Source: Posidonia oceanica (taxonomy: Eukaryota; Streptophyta; Magnoliopsida; Alismatales; Posidoniaceae). Taken from it: a DNA stretch of 64,000 nucleotides. Numbering within the stretch: the stretch's first letter is position 1; every line of letters begins with the position of its first letter. A program made the translations under genes and the position numbers. A model generated the notes under the pieces. It worked only from the letters and a program-made list of their open reading frames with translations. It had not been told where the DNA came from and did no database searches. Of the stretch, positions 55,366-64,000 are shown in pieces. The stretch lies in NCBI GenBank assembly GCA_037176725.1, contig JAZBRS010000029.1, positions 121,491,001-121,555,000 of the forward strand. The letters are read 5' to 3'.

Positions 55366-56460
55366 GGCTGACTGTGAGCGAGTAAGAACAGGGCTGTGAC
55401 GAAAAGGGGAAGGACAACACCTAAGGGGAGCTATAGTTGCAAATGCGAGTAGCTCAGAAGAGGAGGGTCGAAAACAGGTGTCACAATAGAGGCGTCAGTA
55501 AAGAGAAGAACTCAAGCTCCGACTAGGGAACTCGCTCACTGATCTCTGTTACAGACAAAACAAACAGGTGTTAGAACCTGAAGGAAAGTGCAAATGTTTA
55601 ATTGGTGGTATGAATGCATTCGTGCAAATGGTATGCTTTCTAGCATGCTCTCTCTCTCTCACCAATCTAGTGTGTCATAGTAGGTTGTCTACTTCAGACT
55701 CGCACAAGTGTATGGGTCATCGACTTGGGCAGAAAGTAAGGTCCCCGTTCTAAATCTTGACCAAAGCTCAGGCAGTGAACGGGTGGTGCGTTTGGAGCCT
55801 CGGCCAGGCCAAAGCATAGGTTGTACCCACGACTAACACCAACGCGACCCCTAACAAGGGGGGACAGAACGACCGACTCGCTCCGCGCCAAAGCGGTGGA
55901 ACGAGGGACCGAAACTGTCCTTCTCAGACTGATAGGTGGACTCAGATGAGAAGATGCATGCCCTATATGATGATTCATGCAAATGATTAAAGTCTTTTAT
56001 CTTGCATGTTTTATTAACCCAAAGGGGGTGAATGTGTGTTGGTGTCTCTAGTTGCTCCTAGATTCGATTTTTACTTGCTGTTTTTTAACTACCAAGGGGG
56101 AAGCAACCAGTCTCTAGTTGTCCTTAGGCCTAATGCAAAAAGGGGAAGAAAATCACCCAAACATGCATAGGCATGGTATGTGCATGTGTATGTGGATATG
56201 ATAGTAAAAAGAAAACACTTATCATGTCAAAAAGCACGTATACATGGCATGTGCATGTGTGGTGGCATAGCAACTATGTAGAAAAAGCATTTACCACTCA
56301 AAAGGCATGTATAAAGCATAAACAAAGCAAAGAAGAATAATGTAAGCAATGAAGTAAATAAACATACATAGGCAGGCAATAAAGCAAAGAAGCAGGCATA
56401 AAGCAAGCACAAGCGAAAAACCATGCAAGCGAAAAGCCAAAATGAAAGCCGGAGTCTAAA
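55366..56460 (-). other. Leader (5' untranslated) of element B
   Basis: Non-coding, about 1.1 kb, matching the leaders of A and C (for example the ggtggactcagatgagaag block near 55934-55953). Words like catgcatg and aaggggaagaaaatcacc recur. No gene is seen. Confidence 0.75.
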
Positions 56461-56478
56461 TCCCCAGCGGAGTCGCCA
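56461..56478 (-). other. Primer-binding site of element B
   Basis: On the minus strand TGGCGACTCCGCTGGGGA, three bases inside the LTR boundary at 56482. It differs by one base from the site in A and starts with TGG for a tRNA CCA end (probably an arginine tRNA). Confidence 0.85.
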
Positions 56479-57839
56479 GCTTGTGAATGCCCGATCCCGC
56501 GGATCCGGACCGGAGGGGGTCCAAACGAGAAGAGGAACTTCACGGATAGCGACGCGAAGAAGGAAAGTAAAAGATAAGACAAAATAGAGTCGCCACCTAG
56601 TCTATTCAATCGGGAGACAAGGAAAACCAAGGAAAGCATAGAAAACAAGCAAATAAATGCAATGCTATGCAAAAATTGACTCGTGCCAAGGACGAGGGCA
56701 AGACGGTCATTGCAGGTCCAAAGAAAGGGTAAAGACTCCTATTACATGCGGAGAAGGTGTTAGGCACCCCCGACACGCCTAAGGAATCGGTCTTTCTTGG
56801 TTAATCGCTCGCATTTGCAGGAATTTCAGCAATGATTCCCAGGGGGCGATGCATGCTATGAATGCTTTAATGCCTAAACGCCTGGATGCCATGTATGGGA
56901 AATTAAACGTGCAGCCTATGTGCTCAGCAGCGCTGCCTATGTTCCGAACCGGGCGAACCCTGGTTCGTGAGAACTCCAGACAGTAAGCATCACTGTCCTA
57001 ATGCAAATGCAGGCGATAAAACAAAACACCGATAAAACCACGCAATGCAAGTACAACATGCAAAGGGGAAAGGAAACAAAGTAGAAAACCAAGTAAAACC
57101 ACACGATGCCAGCGTAAAACAAGCAAAGGGAAGAGAAGATGGATTTGATAAACCAAGTAAAAACCACACGATGCAAGCGTATACAAAGGGGAAAGAAAAC
57201 CGACGTGGAAAACCACAGGAAAGTGGACGATGTAAGGCGCAAAACCGAAAATAGGGATTCGGCAGCATGCACAGGTGTCAAAGCATGTGTCGGAGACAGA
57301 TAAATGTGGAAAGCAGCAAGTGAAATAAAATCGACGCTTTAAAACAATATTCAGCCAACTGTAAGTGTTGGACGTAGCTATGACCTATGTCCAATGTTGG
57401 ACGCAGGGCCATACAGCGTCCAACACAGACAGAAGGAAAAAAAACAGTAGAAAACCATGCAATCTTTGAAAGCATGCATTCTAGATGTATGGATGCGATG
57501 CAAGTGCAATAAGGCAGTAGATGGCATGCATATCTGTAGACACCCCATTTTGACAAACTAAATCAGTGAAATCCTTCTGGTGGCTTCTAAACCAAAACCT
57601 ATACCCAAAAACCATAGGAAAACTTATCCTTCTCAACCTAGAAAACCCTCCAAAAGCCTTGAGAATTTCAAACCAAAACTACTCCCAAAAAACCCTAGAA
57701 AACCTAGGTAAAACCATCATTTTTCTACACCCAAAATCCTTCCAAAAATCTTCCAAAATCCCACTTCAAATCCTAGGTTAAACACTAGAAACCCTAGGAC
57801 ACACACTCACCCAATCCTATTCCAATTCCAAGCCTTTAT

Positions 57840-58990
57840 CCTCTCTCCAAATTATCCTTTTCTCTCTCCAAAATTATTCTTCTCTCTCCTCTCTATTCTC
57901 CTTCTTATTCTCCATCTTTTCCTCTCCTTCTTCCTTCTTTTCTTGCTTTGCAGTGGACCCACCTTGTGCATCTTTCCTTCCTGTATTTTATCTGTATTTT
58001 TATTTTATTTTTATCTTATCTCTTGATTTTCTAATATTTAATTTCTTTCCTCCCCTCTCTTTCTTCTTTCTTTCTCCATTTCTTTCTTTTCTTCTTCCTC
58101 TCCTTTTCCTTTTTCTTTCTTCTACTAAACCTTTTAAAAAAACTCTAATTAAAAAAGGAAAATATAAGAAGAAACAAATCAAAGACTTAAGAAATGATTA
58201 AAAAACTTGGACAAGCAATTAAAAGAAAAACCCAGTTAAAAAGCAATTAAAAACTAAGAATGCAATCCAAAAATATAAACAAGAGGAGAATGCTATTAAA
58301 AAACAAACAAAACAAAAATATAATCAAAACAAACAAAAAGAAAGAACCCTATTAAAAATAATAACAATCAAAATAAAAAACCCTAGGAAAGAAGAAACAA
58401 TTAAAAAACCTTAGGATAACTAATTAAAAAAACAATTAACAAATCCAAAGAAACAATTAAAACTTAAAACAATTTAAAAGACTTAATTAAAGAAAAAAAA
58501 GGAAAAACTTAACAAGAAAAACTTAACTTAAAAACAATTAAAAAACTTAACAAACATTTAAAACAAACTTAAAAAAAACAATTTAAAGAAAACTTAAGAA
58601 AAATCATAAAAACTAAAATCAAAGCTAAAACCCCTCTCAACCCTAATTAACTAATTAAAAAACAATCCTTTAAAAACCTTATTAAAAATCCTAACCTAAA
58701 AACAACTACTTTAAAATATTTCCAAATCTTTTTATTTCATTTTAATTTTTTCTTCCTTTTCTTCCTTTTCTTCCTTTCCTTTTTTCTTTCTTCCCCATCT
58801 CTTTTCTTTTCTTTCTTATTTTTCTTTTCCTTTTTTTTTTGGTCCAGTCCGGCCCACTGGCCTCTCCCCTCCTTTCTTTCCTTTCCTTTTTTTTCTTTTC
58901 TTTTCCTTCCGCAACTCGAGCCCAGCCCACCTGACCCTGCTTTCCTCCTCCTCCTTCCCTTCTTCTTCCTTCTTTCTCTTCCTTCTGCCT
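57840..58990. repeat. Pyrimidine tracts and AT-rich part in LTR G
   Basis: Plus-strand pyrimidine-rich blocks at about 57840-58130 and 58735-58990 flank a segment (58130-58735) made mostly of aattaaaaac and acaaaaa words. Lys-rich or Phe-rich open frames on either strand are composition artefacts. Confidence 0.7.
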
Positions 58991-60479
58991 TCTCTCGCGA
59001 ACGCTGCAACAACTTTCCCCCCTCATTTTAAAATTCAATTCTCCCCCTCCATCACCTCCAGCAACAGCACCCTTACCTCTCTCACCCTCTCTCAGCTTTC
59101 CCATCTTCCTCTTCGGCGGCATTAATGCCCATCACCTCGCCGGTCGCAGCCATCAGCTCCAGTCTCCCCGCTCTGTGGATTTTGAATCCATCAGTAGCTC
59201 CAATGCCTCCCGATAAAACCAGCCCTTCAGCATTCCCTCCTCCACTTTTTGCCATCTGAGAGAAGCCAAAGAGAGCGTGAGAGAGCCAACAATTCACCTC
59301 CTCCTTCCCTCTGAAATCAGCACTCTTCCTTCCCCTGAAACCAGACCTCCTCAGACCCCTTCAAGCCCTCAAATCCATCCCAAATCCTTTCCCAAACCTC
59401 ACCCAATCATCCAGCAATCCATCTCCCCCCATTCCATGACCAGAACCAACCCAAGCTCCCCCCGAACACCTAAAGTTCCTCCACAAAACCCATCTCCACC
59501 TTCCCTAGAATTGCCCGCACTACAGACCACTCCATCAGCCCAAACTCTTCCCAGCAACTCACCAAAACACCATCTTTCCAGGCCCCCCAAGCTTCAATCC
59601 ATTCACCCACCACAGCTCCGATCATCCACAACAAACACTTACCTTCACTTCTGTCCAAAACCCACCCAGCTTGCCAACTCCCTCCACAGCACTCCACAGC
59701 CCAATTCAGACCTCCACTCACCTTCACCAGACACCCAGCAGTCCATCGAAGCCTCCCATTCAGCCCGGGGAGCCACATTTCACCTCCCCCACCTCCAGCA
59801 GACTCCAGTGCACCCAAAAATCGCATCTTCTTCTGCCGGCCTACAAGCTCGCGTCTGAGCATCCAGAAGGCTCCGGAGCATCGCCAGGAATCGGTCCCGA
59901 CCTTTGCAAGCCGCCGGGAACGCCTGCAGCGGCCAGACCATCGTCACCGTCGCCTGCTAAAGTCACTGACGTCGGGGGAGCGACTCAACCGCTAAAACAA
60001 GTACCTGCCTTCACTAATAGCTTAGATTTCTTCCTCTTCTGCTTCCCGACCCATTAGAATAGGGTTTCGCCTCCTGTCGCGCGAAGTCGTCGCCGCCTTG
60101 AACCTGTCTTCTCCGGCGAGCTTCTGCGCGCAGATCGTCGCTCCGGCCTGCTCATCCCTCGCCGTCGATCCCCCATGCTTCGTGGAGGTTCCAGGAGTTC
60201 ATTCCTGTCCTCCATTTCCGCCGTCGATGCCTCCAACCTCCGGTCTGCTTCCAGAACTCTTGCAGAACTCCGTCGTCTCCTCCGGTCTGCTCCAAGCTTC
60301 GTCATGGGGCGTCGTCGATCCTCCGGCCTCCGGGAAGCTCCAGTGCAGCTCGCCGACCCTCCAGCGCCATCGGACCATGTCGCCTTCTCCGGCACAGGCG
60401 CCTGCAAGCTTTGATACAGTAGCTTTATTATTTTATTGCTATTCGTTTCGCTTGCGTTTTATTTTTCCTTAACTTATGA

Positions 60480-61400
60480 ATTTTTTCCATGAAATTGCAT
60501 TTTCGCCTTGTAGTTCTAGCATTTTGCTTTCCAGTCCAGCCACACTTTAAGTTTCATTTAATCCTGAATAAAAATCATATAAAATTGCATAAAAAATATG
60601 TAGTTTCGTTTATTTGCATGCTAGTCCAGCTGTAGTTCAAAACTCTTTAGTTTTCTTTTAGTTTTAGTCTTGCTAGTTTTTTTATTACATGTGAGTCCTC
60701 TACAATTACAGCTTTTTTAGTTTTATTTAGTTCCAGCCCAGTTATTTATTTTATTTGCATGTTGATCCTGCTCTAGTTCAAATACTTTTCTATTTCTTAT
60801 TTTCCAGTCCAGCAATTATTTTATTTTGCATCTAGGTCCTGTGGTTGATAAATGTCATTTAAATATCTGCTTTTACCTTATTACATTGCTTTTTAGTCCT
60901 CTTGTTTATTTTATTTGCAAATCAGTCCTCTGTTTAGTTGTTAAATTCATTTAATTTCTTATTTACCTTATTGCATTGCACTTTTATCCTATCTTATTTT
61001 ATTTTTGCATTTTGGTCCTCTACATGCATGCACAGTATCATTTAATTGCATTTTTTTCATACTAAATTGCATTCTGGCCCCTGCATGATTTTAAATTGCA
61101 TTTCAGTCCTCTGCATGTTTAGAAAAATCATTTAATTGCATCTTTACCATAATAAATTGCATTTCAGACCCTGTATTTTATTTTATTTGCATCCAGACCC
61201 TAATTTTTCAAAATCATTGCATTTAGGCCCCCAACTTTTCAAAAACATTCCATATAGGCCCCTAACTTTTCAAAATCATTGCATATAGGTCCCTAACTTT
61301 TCAAAAACATTACATATAGGTCCTTAACTTTTCTAAAACATTACACTTAGGTCATTTTTTGCATTTTTGCATGCATTGCACCCATGCATCACTGCATTTA
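60480..61400 (+). repeat. Degenerate repeats (tgcatttcagtcc family) in LTR G
   Basis: Repeated words attgcatttcagtcct, tttatttgcat and aggtccctaacttttcaaaa at irregular 40-100-base intervals. Three close copies of aacttttcaaaa-cattgcatataggtcc stand at about 61225-61330. The family is shared with F (33690-34740). Confidence 0.65.
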
Positions 61401-61905
61401 GCATTTTTACACACTTTTAAGCACTTCTAGCTCCCATGTATGTGGGAGGACCTGCTCTGCACACCCCTAGGGCTCCTTTTACACTTAGATCTCTTCTCCT
61501 CCCCTGGCCCTTGGGCCTTCTGCCTTGAAGCCTGGATATCTTCCGATCGGACCGCCGGATCTTTGCAACCAAGTTACCTAGACCTCCCTGGTGGAGCGGA
61601 CTCCTATGCTGACCAAGTTTGTCTTAGATCAGGCTTCAGATCTCCAAGGTAAGTCCTTCTGAACTCCTGCATAGCACTTTTGCATATCATTTGCATTGCA
61701 TGCATTGTTTTTACACCGAGCTTTCCGAGCATGTAGATTAGGACTTCCTCTTCTTGCCTATCCACTCTACTCCCTCTTTGCGCGTACTCTTAGTATTTTT
61801 GGGTTGAGTTTCCCTTGGATTCACTACTAATTGCGACCTTCTTCCCCCTTTTCCACGATCCGATCGCATCGTGAGCTTTTGGCAGCGTGCGAGACACATC
61901 GTGGG

Positions 61906-62608
61906 TAGGGGCGCACATGGTTCGGTTCGGTTCGGTTCAGTTCGGACAAGAACCATGAACCGAACCGTATCTATCGGTTCTCATTATATTGGAACCGAGC
62001 CGAACCATATATATACTTAGAACTGAACTAAACCGAACCGTCCAAGAGTCGGTCGGTTCGGTTCGGTTCGGTTCTCAGTTTTTAATCTAAATATCTATCA
62101 AAACATGATTCAACAGTATTATAACTTCTAGATTACTTATACAATATATTTTGTTGGCCTACAGAAAAAAAAATGCACAAACAGACATACATTTCAATGA
62201 ATAATTGTATTCCATTTGTAGTTGATCCTTTCTCAAATTTTATAGTGTTAGGTAGTGTAAAACTGTACATGAGATCATTGAAGCAAATCATTTCTTGATG
62301 ATTAAAATGTAAAAAGCTTTTATATTACTTTGAATAAAAATGAATGGAAGATATTTAAATCCATTTAATCCAATGGTAAATGAAGGGTAGAGATGTAAAA
62401 TATTTATATATATATATAATATATTAATATATGGATCGGTTCTCGGTTCGGTTTGGTTAACCATACCTAGAACCAAGAACCGAACCACTAAGAACGGTTC
62501 TAAAATTTGAGAACCGAACCGAACCATTCAACAAACCTAAACCAAACCGAACCATCAAAAATGGTTCGGTTCGGTTAACCGGTTCTAACCGAATCGTGTG
62601 CACTCCTA
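61906..62608. mobile_element. Non-autonomous hAT-like element (703 bp)
   Basis: Termini TAGGGGCGCACATGGTTCGG and, on the other strand, TAGGAGTGCACACGATTCGG are inverted repeats (18 of the first 22 bases match). ATCGTGGG flanks both sides (61898-61905 and 62609-62616), the 8-bp duplication typical of hAT transposons. Subterminal GGTTCGGTTC/GAACCGAACC words are dense, and the centre is AT-rich with an (at)n run near 62402-62432. There is no transposase. It would depend on a hAT transposase elsewhere. Confidence 0.85.
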
Positions 62609-62821
62609 ATCGTGGGACGGTTTAGTAGGAAACAGTCACAGGATAGTGGTGATCCCTCTGCTTGCTTCCTTTCCCCCTTGTAGGTCTTTACACCTGCGTT
62701 GTGTGGTCTTTAAGTGGTGTTTGTTCTTACACTTACACCGCTTGTCTCTCCTTACTTGTCTTGCTCTTCCCCTTTGCATGTTTTTACATCTGTATTGCAT
62801 GGCTTTTACGATGTTTTGTTT

Positions 62822-63190
62822 TCGCTTGTTTCTTGCACCGTTTTGCGTGCCTGCTTTGTTGTTGCACCGTTTCGCGTGTCGGCTTTTTTCTTGTACCGTT
62901 TCGCATGCCCGTGTTGTTTCTTACACCGTTTTGCGTGCCTGCTTTGTTTCTTGCACCGTTTCGCGTGCCGGCTTTGTTTCTTACACCGTTTCGCGTGTCT
63001 ACTTTGTTTCTTGCACTGTTTTACGTGCCTACTTTGTTTCTTGCACCGTTTTGCATGTCTGCTTTGTTTCTTGCACTGTTTTGCGTGCCTGCTTTGTTCC
63101 TTGCATCATTTTGCGTGCTTGCTTTGTTTTTTGCATCGTTTTACTTGCCGATTTTTGTTTCTCACACCGTTTTGCGTGTTTACTCCTGTT
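62822..63190 (+). repeat. 30-bp minisatellite in LTR G
   Basis: About twelve imperfect units of tttgtttcttgcaccgtttt-gcgtgcctgc. Being a multiple of three, the unit gives open frames that read as repeated HRFACLLCFL-like peptides; these are not real proteins. The unit seems derived from the gcatgtcgcttcgcattgcatgg region found once in the corresponding part of A and F. Confidence 0.8.
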
Positions 63191-64000
63191 TTCCTTTGCA
63201 TGTCGCTTGCATTGCCTGGTTTTACCGATGTTTTGTTTTATCGCCTGCATTTACATTTAGGGTAGTGATGCTTACTTCCTGGAGTTCTCACGAACCAGGG
63301 TTCACCCGGTTCGGAACACAGATAGCACTACTGAGCACTTAGATAGTACGTTTAATTCTTTGCACGCATTTCATCACTTAGAGCACACCTATGAGCATTT
63401 AATTAGGCATTCATGGCACTTAGGCATTCAAAATCTGTATTTCCCTGCATATGCGAGCGTAAGCCTAGAAAGACCGACTCTCGGGCGTGTCGGGGGTGCC
63501 TAACACCTTCCCCACACGTAACAGGAGTCCTTGCCCTTTCTCTTGGCCCGTAATGACCATATTGAACTTATCCTAGATATGAGTCACATCATTTGCATTT
63601 CATTGCATCTCATTTCATTTGCATTGCATTGCATTGCATCTTTTGCTTGATTTTGCGTGTTTATTCACACATTTCCCCGATTTTCCTTGTCTCCCGACTT
63701 AATAAACACGGTGGCAACTCTGATTTGTCTTATCTTCTTTTTTTCTTTCCTTTTTTTCCTTTTTAAGTGTTTTCGAGTTAAGTCTTCCTACTCAGATACA
63801 ACCGCTAATAGTGAACTTGATTCTGATCGGTGCACGCGAGCTTTGGCAGTATGCATGGACGATCTGAACACCGGGATTACTACAATATCATGCAAAGCAA
63901 TCAAAGTAAATAGTCAGAGGAAATATTTAATGGCATGGCAAGCATGGAACATGATTTACTCTTTGTAGGGTGTTGGACGCTAGAGTACACAACGTCCAAC

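Larger units (their letters stand above)
57535..63884 (+). mobile_element. Solo LTR G (6350 bp with insert) with perfect ATATC target duplication
   Basis: TGTAGACACC at 57535, TACTACA at 63884, ATATC at 57530-57534 and 63885-63889. The uninterrupted sequence is in the 3' LTR of B (gcatgcatatcatgcaaag near 38965). No internal region exists, so it is a solo LTR. It resembles F in its start, pyrimidine tracts, acatttaggtcc repeats and 3' module, but is longer: an AT-rich A-run part at 58130-58740, a 30-base minisatellite, and a hAT insertion. Without the hAT and its 8-bp duplication it is about 5.64 kb. Confidence 0.9.
37909..64000 (-). mobile_element. Element B: Tat-like retrotransposon, same family as A, 5' LTR runs off window
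   Basis: Minus-strand order: 5' LTR (from beyond 64000 to 56482), primer-binding site, leader, gag, protease, reverse transcriptase, two RNase H domains, integrase, extra ORF, hairpin array, 3' LTR (41240-37909). LTR, coding and leader sequences match A closely. It sits in the same LINE, 608 bases from A and in opposite orientation. The left flank GATAC (37904-37908) is the candidate target duplication. Its 5' LTR is interrupted by G. Coding regions are better preserved than in A but still broken. Confidence 0.9.
56482..64000 (-). repeat. 5' LTR of element B, split by solo LTR G and cut by window edge
   Basis: Plus-strand parts 56482-57534 and 63885-64000 align with 37909-39092 of the 3' LTR of B without a gap once G (57535-63884) and one ATATC are removed. 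Only about the inner third of this LTR lies in the window. The first palindrome block is at about 57367-57426, and the next begins at 63973. Confidence 0.88.

Noticed and set aside
58000..59122. Lys-rich frames that look like nuclear proteins
   Set aside because: Same cause: purine-rich minus strand of LTR G.
62646..63342. Frames of 183-226 codons with repeated hydrophobic Cys/Phe/Leu peptides
   Set aside because: All three plus frames are open because of the 30-base minisatellite; no start context or similarity to a protein family.

Overview
The window is nuclear DNA from a plant, most likely an angiosperm with a large, repeat-rich genome. The evidence is the element content: very long-LTR Ty3/gypsy retrotransposons of the Tat/Ogre-like group, a Tekay/Del-like Ty3/gypsy element, a plant L1-type LINE and a non-autonomous hAT element. 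I recognise no host gene, no rRNA or tRNA gene and no CRISPR array. Every coding stretch I can read belongs to a transposable element, and nearly all are broken by stops and frameshifts. I cannot name the species.

Layout. The base layer is one minus-strand LINE, now in two pieces: 10706-11968 (end of ORF1 plus the endonuclease start of ORF2) and 37301-37908 (more upstream ORF1). Three elements interrupt it. Element A (plus strand, 11969-37300) is an almost complete Tat-like element with two 3.4-kb LTRs. Without its own insertion it is about 21.4 kb. Its 3' LTR was later split by solo LTR F (31702-35670, perfect 5-bp target duplication). Element B (minus strand, 37909 to beyond 64000) belongs to the same family. 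Its 5' LTR was split by solo LTR G (57535-63884, perfect 5-bp duplication), and G itself carries a hAT-type insertion (61906-62608, perfect 8-bp duplication). Element C (minus strand, LTR 8560-10705, leader 7935-8536) was cut by element D (minus strand Tekay/Del-like, 1958-7934). D was cut inside its integrase by the LTR of element E (1-1957, plus strand, running off the left edge).

A and B share one plan: LTR, an 18-nt primer-binding site starting TGGCGACTC, a non-coding leader of about 1.1 kb, gag, a proline-rich linker with an FHxxxGHxTxxC motif, protease, a variable Ala/Ser-rich linker, reverse transcriptase with RNase H, a second RNase H, integrase, a spacer, an extra sense-strand ORF resembling the plant mobile domain, a tandem array of short hairpins, and the 3' LTR. 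Comparing A with B shows where each is broken. Most premature stops are TAG at former CAG or TGG codons, as expected from decay of methylated CHG sites.

The most unusual signals are non-coding. (1) The arrays between the extra ORF and the 3' LTR consist of stem-loops with different stem words in A (CCTCG/CGAGG and CTTCG/CGAAG) and B (GATAAG/CTTATC). (2) The A and B LTRs carry a roughly 232-bp periodic series of double palindromes built on GTTGGACGC/GCGTCCAAC, while LTR E carries a series built on GTCGCC/GGCGAC. (3) The LTRs of all the Tat-like units here share a 3' module that includes a second copy of the first bases of the primer-binding site.
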